From Chiayiivirga sp. (GTDB lineage Bacteria; Pseudomonadota; Gammaproteobacteria; Xanthomonadales; Xanthomonadaceae), in assembly GCA_022647565.1 (NCBI GenBank), contig JALCLA010000003.1, positions 496,001 to 560,000 of the forward strand: 64,000 nt of DNA, read 5' to 3'. A program made the translations under genes and the position numbers. Positions 1 to 13,493 of this stretch are shown piece after piece. The notes beneath the pieces are model-generated. The model was given only the letters and a program-made list of their open reading frames with translations. It searched no databases and was not told the DNA's origin. Numbering within the stretch: position 1 is the stretch's first letter; each line of letters begins with the position of its first letter.

Positions 1-424
1 GGAAACGGCGCCGCGCCAATCGTTGCAACTCGTCGATGCGCTCGACCGTGCAAACCTGTTCCACCAGGCGCGACAGCACGGCGGCCTGGTAACCCGAGCC
101 GGTGCCGATCTCCAGCACCTTGCGCGGCGTGCCTCGTTCGAGCAGGGCCTCGGTCATGCGCGCCACCACCCAGGGCTGAGAAATGGTCTGGCCGCGTCCG
201 ATCGGCAAGGCGGTGTCCTCGTAGGCGCGCGTGGCCAGGGCTTCGTCCACGAACAGGTGGCGCGGCACCGCCTGCAATGCCGCCAGTACGCGCTCGTCGC
301 GGATAGAGGGTGTGTGCGTGCGTTCGTCGCCCTGACGCAGGCGCTCGATCAGGCGATCGCGCGCGCGTTGCGAGGTCATGCCGAGGCCTTCCGCCTCGCG
401 TCCGAGCGGAGCCTTCGGATTCAT
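1..424 (-). CDS. pcm: Protein-L-isoaspartate O-methyltransferase, C-terminus cut by window edge
   Basis: SAM-dependent repair enzyme that methylates L-isoaspartyl residues in damaged proteins in the cytosol. The frame opens with ATG at 424-422 and runs off the left edge, giving about 141 residues. Family marks are [10 protein letters not shown] near residue 54, [15 protein letters not shown] near 76 and the SAM-binding stretch [15 protein letters not shown] near 102. Its ATG overlaps the surE stop (ATGA), so the two are translationally coupled; surE-pcm pairing is standard in proteobacteria. The first 15 residues are unlike the core, and Met16 is an alternative start. Confidence 0.93.
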   Translation of the reverse strand, partial: MNPKAPLGREAEGLGMTSQRARDRLIERLRQGDERTHTPSIRDERVLAALQAVPRHLFVDEALATRAYEDTALPIGRGQTISQPWVVARMTEALLERGTPRKVLEIGTGSGYQAAVLSRLVEQVCTVERIDELQRLARRRF

Positions 425-1200
425 GCGCGCTGCTTCAGCGCCTCGCTCAAACCGCCCACCCAACTCGCCACCTTCTCCAGCGCCTGATAGCGGGTGAGGT
501 CGACGTGGATCGGAGTGATTGAAATGAAACCGCTGCGCACCGCGTGGAAATCGGTGCCGGGACCGGCATCCTGTTCCGGACCGGCCGGACCGATCCACCA
601 GATCGGACGTCCGCGCGGGTCGTGCTGCGCGATGCAGGGTTCGGCGCGGTGCCGGTTGCCCAGACGCGTGACCTCGAAGCCGCGCAACTCGCTCCAGGGC
701 CGATCCGGCACGTTGACGTTGAGGATGGTGTCGGCCGGCAAGGGATCGACCAGCAAGCGCGCGGTGATCTCCACCGCCGCGCGCGCCGCGGTCTCGAACC
801 GGCGCGGGCTGCCATCGCTGGTGCACAGCGACATCGCCACCGCCGGCAAACCCAGAAAACGACCTTCCATCGCCGCCGCCACGGTGCCCGAATAGATCAC
901 GTCATCGCCGAGATTGGGGGCGTTGTTGATGCCGGACACCACGATGTCGGGCTCGTGATCGAGCAAGCCGGTGAGTGCCAGGTGCACGCAGTCGGTGGGC
1001 GTGCCGGCGACACACCACCAGTTCTCCGACAGCAGCCTGGCGCGTATCGGCTGCACCAGGGTGAGCGAATTGGAAGCCCCGGACCGGTCGCGATCCGGGC
1101 CCACGACTACCACGTGATGCCCGGCCGCGCGCAGCCCTTCGGCCAGCGCCCGGATGCCGGGGGCGTCGACGCCGTCGTCGTTGCTGACCAGTACGCGCAT
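421..1200 (-). CDS. surE: 5'/3'-nucleotidase SurE
   Basis: Metal-dependent survival nucleotidase acting on nucleoside monophosphates. The 259-residue protein begins [15 protein letters not shown], with the metal-binding Asp pair at residues 8-9, and carries [11 protein letters not shown] and [11 protein letters not shown], all diagnostic of SurE. The frame is open 132 bases further upstream, but homologues start at this ATG and a -10-like TAGAAT lies 39 bases before it. The stop overlaps the pcm start by 4 nt. Length is normal for the family. Confidence 0.96.
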   Translation of the reverse strand: MRVLVSNDDGVDAPGIRALAEGLRAAGHHVVVVGPDRDRSGASNSLTLVQPIRARLLSENWWCVAGTPTDCVHLALTGLLDHEPDIVVSGINNAPNLGDDVIYSGTVAAAMEGRFLGLPAVAMSLCTSDGSPRRFETAARAAVEITARLLVDPLPADTILNVNVPDRPWSELRGFEVTRLGNRHRAEPCIAQHDPRGRPIWWIGPAGPEQDAGPGTDFHAVRSGFISITPIHVDLTRYQALEKVASWVGGLSEALKQRA

Positions 1201-1238
1201 GCTGAAGGTTCCGCCGGGCCGTGTCGGGAAAACCCGGC

Positions 1239-1244
1239 ATTCTA
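1239..1244 (-). promoter_or_regulatory. Putative -10 element for surE-pcm
   Basis: TAGAAT on the minus strand inside CCGGTAGAATGCCGG, about 39 bases before the surE ATG. No good -35 is visible. A similar TAGAAT lies before pyrG (8674-8679), and TACAAT lies before the sigma-factor gene and parC, suggesting a common local promoter style. Inferred only from sequence. Confidence 0.4.
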
Positions 1245-1298
1245 CCGGATGCCCCTTGGCCCCGCCTTTTCGCCGCGCGCTCGCGCTACGCTGATCCC

Positions 1299-1862
1299 AT
1301 GCCCAAGCCACGCCTCCCGCGCGCTTCGCCACCCAGCGACTCGGACATCGAACTATTCCATGAGGCGATCGGGCCGGTCAGACGCTTCGATCCTGCGCCG
1401 GAACCGCCATCGACGTCTCGCCCGCCACCGCGCCCACGACAGCGCGAAGCGGACGAGGCCGCCGCACTGCGGCAGTCGCAGGTGGCGCCCTTCGACCTGC
1501 CCGAGTTGGCGCTGGGCGATGCGCTTGAATACCTCAAGCCGGGCCTGCCGCCACGGCTGCTGCAGCGCCTGAAGCGCGGCACCTACAGCGTGCAGGACGA
1601 GATCGACCTGCACCGCATGACCACGGCCGAAGCCGAACTCGCGGTACGTCGCTTCCTGCTCGAATGCCGCGATGCCGACCGCCTTTGCCTGCGCATCGTG
1701 CATGGCAAGGGGTTGCGCTCCGGACCGGAAGGGCCGGTGCTGAAACAATCGGTCGACCTCTGGCTGCGCCAGCGCAACGATGTGCTCGCCTTCGCCTCGG
1801 CGCCACCCGCCCAGGGTGGCACTGGCGCGGTACTGGTGCTGCTGGCGAGCCGCCGCCGCTAG
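1299..1862 (+). CDS. Smr-domain protein
   Basis: 187-residue protein with a C-terminal Smr (small MutS-related) domain, a nicking endonuclease/ribosome-rescue type fold. The N-terminal 60 residues are Pro/Arg-rich and probably disordered. The Smr marks are [14 protein letters not shown] (about residue 102), RIVHGKGL (about 132) and [10 protein letters not shown] near the end, corresponding to the family LDLHG, HGKG and GGxGA elements. The start at MPKPRLP is preferred over in-frame codons upstream because those lie in the surE promoter region. It is transcribed away from surE. Confidence 0.85.
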   Translation: MPKPRLPRASPPSDSDIELFHEAIGPVRRFDPAPEPPSTSRPPPRPRQREADEAAALRQSQVAPFDLPELALGDALEYLKPGLPPRLLQRLKRGTYSVQDEIDLHRMTTAEAELAVRRFLLECRDADRLCLRIVHGKGLRSGPEGPVLKQSVDLWLRQRNDVLAFASAPPAQGGTGAVLVLLASRRR

Positions 1863-1917
1863 GCCGGCGACTCGCGCTGCATCCGGTGCCGGCGATCAAT
1901 CCGGCGCCGTGAGCTGG

Positions 1918-2148
1918 TCAATAGCCGTAGCGCTTGCCGCGTTCGTAAGGTGGATTCACCCACACCACCCGTACGCCCTTGCCGCGCGCACCGGTCTCCA
2001 CCGCAGCCATGTAGTCACGGTCGTGCTGCCGGTCGAGAATCGGCTTGGCGGTGAGCGACGAAGCCGTACCGGCGCAGCCTGCAAGGACGCAGCCGGACGC
2101 GAACACGGCAATCAAGGCGGCGACGCGAATCGGACGGAATGCGTTCAT
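1918..2148 (-). CDS. Small putative lipoprotein
   Basis: 76-residue protein with a lipoprotein signal: charged N-terminus, hydrophobic AALIAVFA and the lipobox VLAGC with Cys25. The mature part is about 50 residues ending in ERGKRYGY, with the motif VRVVWVNPPYE. A strong Shine-Dalgarno (GAGGAGG) precedes the ATG by 5 nt, which supports expression. It faces the smr gene convergently. Function unknown; the signal indicates membrane anchoring in the periplasm. Confidence 0.75.
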   Translation of the reverse strand: MNAFRPIRVAALIAVFASGCVLAGCAGTASSLTAKPILDRQHDRDYMAAVETGARGKGVRVVWVNPPYERGKRYGY

Positions 2149-2284
2149 GACGACCTCCTCGTGGAGTGGTGCGACGCCGGTGGTGCGACCCCCGCACGCT
2201 GAATTCCAAGCGTCGTCGTCACTCTACGCTTGCAGGACGCACCGGGGCGGACAGTCGTCGCAAGCGACGCACGGCCCGGCGCAC

Positions 2285-3352
2285 TCAGTCCGTCGGTTCG
2301 GCGCGCTCGTTCGTCGAACCGGGCAATGGCGCCGGCATCAGGCAATCGCCCAACGCCTGCAACACCACGGTGGCGTAGCTGCCGGCCGGCAGGAAAAACG
2401 CCAGTTCGAGATCGGCATCGAGCCAGCGCCAGACCAGCTCGCGCACCGCCAACCGCAGGCTGCGACGCTCCTGCTTCAGCCCGGCCCTGGCCAGGCCATC
2501 GGCAAGATCACCGGCGCGCGTCGCCATGCCCGCCTCGATCTCGCGCACCACGCCACGGCTGCGCAAGTCCCCCGCGCCCCAAAGCGGTCCGGTGGGATGC
2601 AGGTCGAGTTGCGAACAGCGGAGCGCCGTTTCGGCTGACATCGGCTCCGGTCCGAACACGCTGTGGGTGCCATCGAGCATCCACACCTCGCCGTCCAGCC
2701 CGAGGTTCCAGTCGCCACGCCGGACGCGTTCGGCCAGCACGGCGTTGAACAGTTCCGAACGCGCCGCCGACAGCAGGATCGCCCGCTTCTCGCGCGCCAT
2801 GCGCTTGCCCGCGAACATGGCGCGCGCGGCCGCCAGATTGCCGCCATCCCGCCCGAAGCGCTGCTCGCCGAAATAGTTGGGGACGCCCTGCCCGGCAATC
2901 TGCTGCAAGCGGCGCTCGATCGCGCTGCGCTCACCACGCAACTCGCGCAGGCGCAACACGAAGCGATTGCCGCGCAAGGCACCCCGCGGGAGTTTCTTCG
3001 CGTGCCAGGCCTGACCGAGCACGCGGAAGCCGGTCTCGGCCTGCAACCCTTCCGGAGCGGGCGCGATGCGCCGGGGGAGGTGCACCGTGAACGCCTGCCG
3101 CGTAACCGCGTGCCGATCTTTCAGGCCGGCAAAACTCACCGCATGCTCGGGCACACCCGCCCACTGCGCCAGGCGCTGCGCCACCCACACGGTATTGCTG
3201 CCGCGCTTCTCGATGTCCAGGAACAGGTGCTCGCCGGCGCCGCTGGGCTCGAAGCCCAGCACTTCATCGACGCGAAAATCCTCCGGCTCGGTGCGGATCG
3301 TGGCACGCAACACGGCCTCGCCCCAGCCGCGCGGCAAGGCAGCGTCACTCAC
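2285..3352 (-). CDS. truD: tRNA pseudouridine(13) synthase TruD
   Basis: Forms pseudouridine at position 13 of tRNA-Glu. 355 residues; the catalytic Asp is in [14 protein letters not shown] (Asp79), and [14 protein letters not shown] near residue 177 is the TruD signature. The start codon is GTG and overlaps the ispF stop (GTGA), so translation is coupled to ispF. Length and motif order match full-length TruD; the truD-ispF-ispD arrangement is common in gammaproteobacteria. Confidence 0.96.
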   Translation of the reverse strand: MSDAALPRGWGEAVLRATIRTEPEDFRVDEVLGFEPSGAGEHLFLDIEKRGSNTVWVAQRLAQWAGVPEHAVSFAGLKDRHAVTRQAFTVHLPRRIAPAPEGLQAETGFRVLGQAWHAKKLPRGALRGNRFVLRLRELRGERSAIERRLQQIAGQGVPNYFGEQRFGRDGGNLAAARAMFAGKRMAREKRAILLSAARSELFNAVLAERVRRGDWNLGLDGEVWMLDGTHSVFGPEPMSAETALRCSQLDLHPTGPLWGAGDLRSRGVVREIEAGMATRAGDLADGLARAGLKQERRSLRLAVRELVWRWLDADLELAFFLPAGSYATVVLQALGDCLMPAPLPGSTNERAEPTD

Positions 3353-3831
3353 GTCGCGCGTTCCAGCAGCACCACGGCTTGCGCTGCGATGCCCTCGCCG
3401 CGTCCGGTGAAACCGAGCTTCTCCGAGGTCGTGGCCTTTACGCCGACGGCATTGACACCGATGCCGAGATCAGCCGCAAGCAGCGCTCGCATTGCCTCCA
3501 CGTGCGGCGCCAGCCTGGGACGTTCGCACACCACCACGCTGTCCACGTTCAACGCACGCCAACCACGTTCGGCCAGCATCGCAGTCACCGCACGCAACAG
3601 CTCGCGGCTGTCCACGCCGCGCCAGCGCTCGTCGCCGGGCGGGAAATGCTTGCCGATGTCGCCCAGCGCCAGTGCGCCGAGCAAGGCATCACACAGGGCG
3701 TGGATCAGCACGTCGCCGTCCGAGTGCGCCAGCAGACCAGCCTCGTGCGCGATACGCACACCGCCCAGCACCACGTGGTCGCCCGCGCCGAATGCGTGTA
3801 CGTCGTAGCCGATGCCGATGCGCAGGCTCAT
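3349..3831 (-). CDS. ispF: 2-C-methyl-D-erythritol 2,4-cyclodiphosphate synthase
   Basis: MEP isoprenoid pathway enzyme converting CDP-ME 2-phosphate to the cyclodiphosphate. 160 residues; zinc ligands lie in GIGYDVHAF (Asp10, His12) and [13 protein letters not shown] (His44), and the C-terminal [19 protein letters not shown] is typical. The start at MSLRIG overlaps the ispD stop by 4 nt. An open upstream extension of 72 codons falls inside ispD and is discounted. Confidence 0.97.
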   Translation of the reverse strand: MSLRIGIGYDVHAFGAGDHVVLGGVRIAHEAGLLAHSDGDVLIHALCDALLGALALGDIGKHFPPGDERWRGVDSRELLRAVTAMLAERGWRALNVDSVVVCERPRLAPHVEAMRALLAADLGIGVNAVGVKATTSEKLGFTGRGEGIAAQAVVLLERAT

Positions 3832-4517
3832 GCGGATCTCCTTGCGAGCAGGAACTCGGCCAAGGCCAGGTCGGCCGGCGTCGTCACCTTGAGGTTGTCC
3901 TCGCGCCCTTCCACCAGGCGCGGGTGTCGGCCGAGGCGCTCCACCGCCATGGCCTCGTCGGTGACGACGACACCCTCGGAAAGCGCCTGCGCCAACGCCC
4001 GCTCCAGCAGGTCGCGACGGAAGGCTTGCGGGGTGAATGCCCGCCACAAGGCGTCGCGTGGCTCGGTTGCCACGATGCTTGCATCGGAAGCGGCGCGTTT
4101 GAGGGTGTCGCGCAGCGGTGCTGCGAGGATCGCACCGTCCGGGCCGGTCGTAGCCGCCTCGATCAGGCGACTCAGGTCGTCGTGATGCAGGTTCGGGCGC
4201 GCCGCATCGTGCACCAGCAGCAGCTCATCGACAGCGAGATCCGTTGGAAGCGCGCGCAAGGCCGCCAGCACGGAGTCTGCGCGCTCCCGACCGCCAAGGC
4301 AGGTCGACACGGGCTTGCCGTGACGTTCGGTCCAACCGGGCCACAGCGCATCGTTCGGTGCCAACGCCACGATCACGCCCTCGATCCGCGGGTGCGACAA
4401 CAGCGCGTCGAGCGCATGTTCGATCAGGGTCTTGCCTGCCGCCTGCAGGTATTGCTTGGGAGTCTCGCCACCGAAGCGTCGGCCGCTGCCGGCGGCGGGC
4501 ACCAACGCCCAGCTCAT
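3828..4517 (-). CDS. ispD: 2-C-methyl-D-erythritol 4-phosphate cytidylyltransferase
   Basis: MEP pathway enzyme that couples MEP to CTP. 229 residues; nucleotide-binding [17 protein letters not shown] at residues 7-23, then LLVHDAARP near 100 and [13 protein letters not shown] near 186. It is joined to ftsB upstream and ispF downstream by ATGA overlaps, so ftsB-ispD-ispF-truD look like one translationally coupled unit. Confidence 0.97.
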   Translation of the reverse strand: MSWALVPAAGSGRRFGGETPKQYLQAAGKTLIEHALDALLSHPRIEGVIVALAPNDALWPGWTERHGKPVSTCLGGRERADSVLAALRALPTDLAVDELLLVHDAARPNLHHDDLSRLIEAATTGPDGAILAAPLRDTLKRAASDASIVATEPRDALWRAFTPQAFRRDLLERALAQALSEGVVVTDEAMAVERLGRHPRLVEGREDNLKVTTPADLALAEFLLARRSA

Positions 4518-4828
4518 TGCGAATCTGCCGGCGCGCCCGGCTTTGCCGGTTCGGTCGGATCGACCACGCGATAAAACGTCTCGCCCGGCTTGATCATGCC
4601 CAACTCGGCGCGCGCGCGTTCCTCCACCGCGGCCTGGCCGCGCTTGAGGTCATCGACTTCCGCCGCCAACGCCGCGTTGCGCTGCTCCAGCTTCGCGTTC
4701 TCCTGCTTCTGCACCGCGACGCTGGCCTCCAGCTGCTCGACTTCACGCCACCCGCCCGCGCCGACCCAAAGCTTCACCTGCAGCAGGATCAGCACGGTCA
4801 ACAGGATCAGCGCCAGCAGTCGGCTCAC
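4514..4828 (-). CDS. ftsB: Cell division protein FtsB
   Basis: Small bitopic divisome protein that pairs with FtsL and FtsQ. 104 residues: a transmembrane helix at about residues 4-22, then a coiled coil to about 75 (EQLEASVAVQKQENAKLEQR), then RARAELGMIKPGETFYRVV, the conserved FtsB tail. It lies between eno and ispD as in many gammaproteobacteria and overlaps ispD by 4 nt. Confidence 0.94.
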   Translation of the reverse strand: MSRLLALILLTVLILLQVKLWVGAGGWREVEQLEASVAVQKQENAKLEQRNAALAAEVDDLKRGQAAVEERARAELGMIKPGETFYRVVDPTEPAKPGAPADSQ

Positions 4829-4849
4829 GTCGTCGGGTGCTTCTTCAGG

Positions 4850-8789
<3,940 letters not shown>

Positions 8790-9914
8790 TCACTTGCGGT
8801 GATGGAACTCGTCCTCATCGAGCTGGCCCGGATCCAGCTCGACCTCGTGGTCAACGTAGTCGGGATGCAGGAATTGGGCTTCGATCCGGATCGACAGCCC
8901 ATGCGTGCCACCGAGCATCCAGGGCGGATACAGCGCGTCGAACAGCGAGGTGAAGTCAACCTCGCCATCGAGATGGTCCGCCAGCGGCATGTTGGCCGGC
9001 ACGTAGCCGAGGAGGCGCTCATACAGCACCAGCCCGCGCGCGTTGTTGGTGAAGCTCCGGGTGACGCGGCGCTTGTTCTTGCCGCTGCCTTCGGTCGCGG
9101 TGTACTGGCCGTGCTCGCGATTGAACGCCACGACCCGCACCCGCGCCTGCTGCAGCGGCACGCGCGCCACGCCTTCGATCATGTCCGCGACGCGGCAGCG
9201 CGAGCCCCGCGTGATCTGCCCTGCCACGGGCAGGCGGGCCTCGAAGCGCATGTACTTCTGCAACTGGCGCCGGATCGCGAGCCAGAGCGCCATGCCGACG
9301 CCACCGCTTCCCATCAGCGCCTTCATCAACGGGCTTTCACTGCCGTCATCGCCACGGTGATCGTAGAACCACACCTGCGAATCGGGCACGAACTGGTCGC
9401 GCACGCCGACGACGGCGTTGAGCGCGATCACCGGCAAGCCGACAATCACCAGCCACAGCACGATCGCGCGCGACTTTGCGGGAATGGCGCGCAGATTCGC
9501 GATGAAACTGAAGCGATCGCGTGGCGAATGCACGCTGGCATGATCCTCGGGAGCATCGTGGCGAGGCGGCAACTTGCAGGCAGGGCCGACATCCAGATCG
9601 AGCTTGGTGTCGAACACCAGACCGTCGTCGATCTCGACCCTGGCATTCGGCAACAGATCGAGCTGTTGGCCGCGGTATACGAAATGCCGATCAAGCACCT
9701 CACCCAGCCTGATCCGGTTCTGGCCGGGCGCCAGGGTGAAACGGCGCTCCAGCAGCACCTCGCTGCGGTGCACCGGGCTGGCGCGCTTGACCTGGGCCTG
9801 CAAGCCCAGGGTGAACACCGCCTCCTTTCCGGCCAGGTCGGGATCACGCACCCACAACTGCACCACTGCGCCGTTGGCTTCGTATACCACCGAGGCTTCG
9901 ATCTTATCGGCCAT
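8790..9914 (-). CDS. Unknown two-helix membrane protein
   Basis: 374 residues, not recognised as a named family. The start at MADKIEASV is supported by a GGGAGGG Shine-Dalgarno. Residues 1-110 look beta-rich and read like a ligand-binding module (YEANGAVVQLWVRDPD; FTLGLQAQVKR). A clear membrane helix follows at about 151-172 (AIVLWLVIVGLPVIALNAVV) and a weaker one (GGVGMALWLAI) near 217. The C-terminal 130 residues are soluble and end in an acidic stretch (DPGQLDEDEFHHRK). It is divergent from parE with 142 bases between them. Not a clear operon member. Confidence 0.6.
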   Translation of the reverse strand: MADKIEASVVYEANGAVVQLWVRDPDLAGKEAVFTLGLQAQVKRASPVHRSEVLLERRFTLAPGQNRIRLGEVLDRHFVYRGQQLDLLPNARVEIDDGLVFDTKLDLDVGPACKLPPRHDAPEDHASVHSPRDRFSFIANLRAIPAKSRAIVLWLVIVGLPVIALNAVVGVRDQFVPDSQVWFYDHRGDDGSESPLMKALMGSGGVGMALWLAIRRQLQKYMRFEARLPVAGQITRGSRCRVADMIEGVARVPLQQARVRVVAFNREHGQYTATEGSGKNKRRVTRSFTNNARGLVLYERLLGYVPANMPLADHLDGEVDFTSLFDALYPPWMLGGTHGLSIRIEAQFLHPDYVDHEVELDPGQLDEDEFHHRK

Positions 9915-10056
9915 GCCGCCCTCCCGGCTTCTACCGGAACGATAAGCCGAGTCGAGGTCGAGCGAAATGTCCCTTGCATGGCAACGACGCTTGATTCGGC
10001 AAGTCGCGCCCGCCATCCTGCGCGCCTGAATCCGCTCCGGAACACCGCTCCGCTCC

Positions 10057-11964
10057 ATGAATACGCGCTACAACGCCGCCGACATCGAAGTCCTCTCCGG
10101 CCTGGAGCCGGTCAAGCGCCGCCCCGGCATGTACACCGACACCGCGCGCCCGAATCACCTGGCGCAGGAGGTCATCGACAACTCGGTGGACGAGGCGCTT
10201 GCCGGGCATGCGAAGCAGATCGACGTGGTGCTATACGCCGACGGCAGCTGCGAGGTGGGCGACGACGGGCGCGGGATGCCGGTGGACATCCATCCCGAGG
10301 AGAAGATCCCCGGCGTGGAGCTGATCCTCACTCGCCTGCATGCGGGCGGCAAGTTCAGCAACAAGAATTACACTTTCTCCGGCGGCCTGCATGGCGTTGG
10401 CGTGAGCGTGGTCAATGCCCTGTCGAAGCGTGTCGATGTCCACATCCGGCGCGATGGCAGCGAATACCACATGGCCTTCCGCGACGGATTCACCGACTCC
10501 GCGCTGCAGACGGTCGGCAGCGTGGGCAAGCGCAACACCGGCACGCGCGTGCGCTTCTGGCCCGACCCGAAGTATTTCGACACGCCCAGGTTCAACCTGC
10601 GCTCGATCAAGCACATCCTGCGCGCCAAGGCCGTGCTCTGCCCCGGTCTGCGCGTCACCCTGCTGGACGAGGCCAGCGGAGAACGCGCCGAGTGGTACTA
10701 CGAAGACGGGTTGCGCGACTATCTGCGCGGGCTGCTCACCGACCGCGATTTTCTGCCGCCCGAACTGTTCCTCGGAAAAGTCTCCAAGGAAGGCGAAGCC
10801 GCGGACTGGGCGCTGTGCTGGTTGCCGTCGTCGGACGCGAACGCCGGTGTCGAGTTGGTGCAGGAAAGTTACGTCAATCTCATTCCCACGGCCCAGGGCG
10901 GCACTCATGTGAACGGGCTGCGCTCCGGCCTCACCGATGCGCTGCGCGAGTTCTGCGATTTCCGCAACCTGTTGCCGCGCGGCGTGAAGCTGGCACCGGA
11001 GGACGTCTATGACCGCCTCGCCTTCGTGCTCAGCGTCAAACTGGGTGATCCGCAGTTCAGTGGCCAGACCAAGGAACGCCTGAGTTCGCGCCAGGCCGCG
11101 GCCTTCGTCGAAGGCGCGGTGCACGACGCGTTCTCGCTCTGGCTCAACCAGCACGTCGAGCTGGGCGAACGCATCGCACAGCTCGCGATCGAACGCGCCT
11201 CGGCCCGGCTCAAGACCGAAAAGCAAATCGTGCGCAAGAAGATCGTGCAGGGCCCGGCCCTGCCCGGCAAGCTCGCCGATTGCAGCTCGCAGGATTTGTC
11301 GCGCACCGAACTGTTCCTGGTCGAAGGCGATTCGGCCGGCGGCAGCGCGAAGCAGGCGCGTGACAAGGAGTTCCAGGCCATCCTTCCGCTGCGCGGCAAG
11401 ATCCTCAATACCTGGGAGGTGGAAAGCTCGGGCGTGCTGGCTTCGCAGGAAGTGCACGACCTCGCGGTCGCGATCGGCTGCGACCCCGGCACCGACAACA
11501 TCGACGGCCTGCGCTACGGCAAGGTGGTAATCCTGGCCGATGCCGATTCCGACGGCCTGCACATCGCCACGCTGTTGTCCGCATTGTTCCTGCGGCATTT
11601 CCCCGCACTGGTGCGCGCCGGTCACATATTCGTGGCGATGCCGCCGCTGTTCCGCGTCGACGTGGGCAAGGCGATGTTCTACGCGCTGGACGAGGAAGAG
11701 AAGCACCTGCTGCTGGAGCGGATTGAGCGCGAGAAGGTCAAGGGCCAGGTCAGCGTCACCCGCTTCAAGGGCCTGGGCGAAATGAACCCTTCCCAGTTGC
11801 GTGAGTCCACCATCCATCCCGACACGCGCCGCCTGGTACAGCTCACCATCGATGATGCCGATGAGACCCGCGGCCTGATGGACATGCTGCTGTCGAAGAA
11901 GCGCGCGGGAGATCGGAAGAGTTGGCTGGAAACCAAGGGCGACCTCGCCACACTGGAAGTGTGA
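10057..11964 (+). CDS. parE: DNA topoisomerase IV subunit B
   Basis: ATPase subunit of topoisomerase IV, partner of the parC product encoded at 51505. 635 residues: GHKL ATPase domain (QEVIDNSVDEALAG with Glu38/Asn42; DDGRGMPV near 67; GGLHGVGVSVVNAL near 110), transducer, and TOPRIM (LVEGDSAGGSAKQARD near 420; ILADADSDGLH near 490). QAILPLRGKILN without the GyrB-type insertion marks it as ParE. The last 13 codons lie in the first unit of a tandem array that repeats the 3' end. Confidence 0.97.
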   Translation: MNTRYNAADIEVLSGLEPVKRRPGMYTDTARPNHLAQEVIDNSVDEALAGHAKQIDVVLYADGSCEVGDDGRGMPVDIHPEEKIPGVELILTRLHAGGKFSNKNYTFSGGLHGVGVSVVNALSKRVDVHIRRDGSEYHMAFRDGFTDSALQTVGSVGKRNTGTRVRFWPDPKYFDTPRFNLRSIKHILRAKAVLCPGLRVTLLDEASGERAEWYYEDGLRDYLRGLLTDRDFLPPELFLGKVSKEGEAADWALCWLPSSDANAGVELVQESYVNLIPTAQGGTHVNGLRSGLTDALREFCDFRNLLPRGVKLAPEDVYDRLAFVLSVKLGDPQFSGQTKERLSSRQAAAFVEGAVHDAFSLWLNQHVELGERIAQLAIERASARLKTEKQIVRKKIVQGPALPGKLADCSSQDLSRTELFLVEGDSAGGSAKQARDKEFQAILPLRGKILNTWEVESSGVLASQEVHDLAVAIGCDPGTDNIDGLRYGKVVILADADSDGLHIATLLSALFLRHFPALVRAGHIFVAMPPLFRVDVGKAMFYALDEEEKHLLLERIEREKVKGQVSVTRFKGLGEMNPSQLRESTIHPDTRRLVQLTIDDADETRGLMDMLLSKKRAGDRKSWLETKGDLATLEV

Positions 11965-12306
11965 TCCCGGCAAGTGCATCACCACGCACCGTGGCGACGG
12001 TGGCTGCACCACGGCAATCGAAACTCCCGGCAGGCGCGGCTGGAAACCAAGGGCGACCTCGCCACGCTGGAAGTGTGATCCCGGCAAGTGCATCACCACG
12101 CGCCGTGGCGACGGTGGCTGCATCACGGCAATCGAAACTCCCGTCAGGCGCGGCTGGAAACCAAGGGCGACCTCGCCACGCTGGAAGTGTGATCCCGGCA
12201 AGTGCATCACCACGCGCCGTGGCGACGGTGGCTGCATCACGGCAATCGAACCTCCCGGCAGGCGCGGCTGGAAACCAAGGGCGACCTCGCCACGCTGGAA
12301 GTGTGA
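11924..12306 (+). repeat. 114-bp tandem array made of the parE 3' end and its spacer (3.4 copies)
   Basis: Units begin at 11924, 12038, 12152 and 12266 with an exact 114-base period; the last is a 41-base partial. Each unit is the last 41 bases of parE including the stop (LETKGDLATLEV*) plus a 73-base spacer holding CCACG-CGC-CGTGG and two TGCATCAC copies. Unit 1, the real parE end, differs from unit 2 at four positions; units 2 and 3 differ at two. Because the period is 38 codons, every copy keeps the parE frame and stop. It fills the parE to glycosyltransferase gap. Confidence 0.95.
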
Positions 12307-12340
12307 GCGACGGGATCGATGCTGCGCCGTCCGCGCCCGT

Positions 12341-13459
12341 TCAGCGCGGGAAGGGCGCGCTGTGCGTGGCGATCACCTTCCGGTAGATCCCTAGGTAGTC
12401 GGCGCCGAGCTGCGCCACCGTGCGCCGATTGACGCGGGCCTGCGCCTCGGCCGCCCGCGCCAACGCGGCGCTGCGATCATCGAGGACCTGCATGATGGCG
12501 CTCGCCAGGCGCTGCGGGTCGTCGAGCGGCGCAAAGGCTGCGCAGGACTCGTCGAGGAAGGCACGATGTGCCGGGATGTCCGAGACCACCAGCGGGCACG
12601 CACAGGCCGCGGCTTCAAGCACGCTGTTCGGGTGACCTTCGTATCGGCTGGGTGCCACCAGCACGTCTGCGCGCTTCATGTAGCTCCAGACATCGTCCCG
12701 GAAGCCGGGGAACCGAATGCGCTCGGACAAGCCCATGGCCGCCACGCGTGCGCGCAGGCGCGGCGCGAGCGGTCCGTCGCCCACCAGCAACGCCACCGCG
12801 TTCCTCGTGCGAACGATGGGGACCAGCGCTTCGACAAGGTGCTCCACGTTCTTCTCCGGGACCAACCTCCCCGCGAACAGGAGCATCTGCGCACCTGCGA
12901 AGTCCATCTCGATCGAAGCCGCGAGCTCGATCTGCGCCAGCGGAACGGCGTTGGGAACCAAGATCGTTTCCTGTCCTGCGACACGCCAGTACGCGGCTCC
13001 CGCAGGAGAATTGGCCACGATCACGGATGCACCACGGCCGAGTACGCGCCGAAGTCGCCTCTTCCACTGCTCCGGCTTCAGCCCGCCGCCCTGCTCGCGC
13101 TCACACAGTATCCAGGGCGTGCCGGCGATCCGCGCCGCCAGCCCACCCAGCACATCCATCTGCGGCAACCAGGTCTGCACCAACTGCGGGCGAAGGGTTC
13201 GCACCAGTCGAATCAGTCGAAGCGCCAGGCGCGGATCATGGTTCCCGCGCGCGGGTATCCGGTGCAGCGTGACCGCGGACGACTCGAGTTCGGCCAGGTG
13301 CGTCCCGCCTCCCACGAATCCAAGGTGCACCTCGCAACCACGCAAGGCCAGTTCCCGCGTCAGCAGGGACACTTGCCGTTCCGCACCGCCACCACCCAGG
13401 CTCGGGATGAGGTGCAGCACGCGCAAGGGCGGCGAATCCGGCGCCCGCGTACCGCTCAT
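12341..13459 (-). CDS. GT4-family glycosyltransferase
   Basis: Probable GT-B fold retaining glycosyltransferase for surface polysaccharide or glycolipid. 372 residues: the N-terminal domain opens VLHLIPSLGGGGAERQV (residues 14-30), and the C-terminal donor domain has LLFAGRLVPEKNVEHLV near 203, LLVGDGPL near 230 and PSRYEGHPNSVLEAAACACPLV near 284, the GT4 EX7E-like segment. No other polysaccharide genes are adjacent, so donor and acceptor cannot be named. It is convergent with parE. Confidence 0.88.
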   Translation of the reverse strand: MSGTRAPDSPPLRVLHLIPSLGGGGAERQVSLLTRELALRGCEVHLGFVGGGTHLAELESSAVTLHRIPARGNHDPRLALRLIRLVRTLRPQLVQTWLPQMDVLGGLAARIAGTPWILCEREQGGGLKPEQWKRRLRRVLGRGASVIVANSPAGAAYWRVAGQETILVPNAVPLAQIELAASIEMDFAGAQMLLFAGRLVPEKNVEHLVEALVPIVRTRNAVALLVGDGPLAPRLRARVAAMGLSERIRFPGFRDDVWSYMKRADVLVAPSRYEGHPNSVLEAAACACPLVVSDIPAHRAFLDESCAAFAPLDDPQRLASAIMQVLDDRSAALARAAEAQARVNRRTVAQLGADYLGIYRKVIATHSAPFPR

Positions 13460-13493
13460 CGCGTTCGCCCAGGCCCGCGCAAAGGTCGCCGGA

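Noticed and set aside
11922..12386. 154-codon open frame across the parE array
   Set aside because: It is open only because the repeat period is a multiple of three; the repetitive protein has no support, and the frame is offset from parE.
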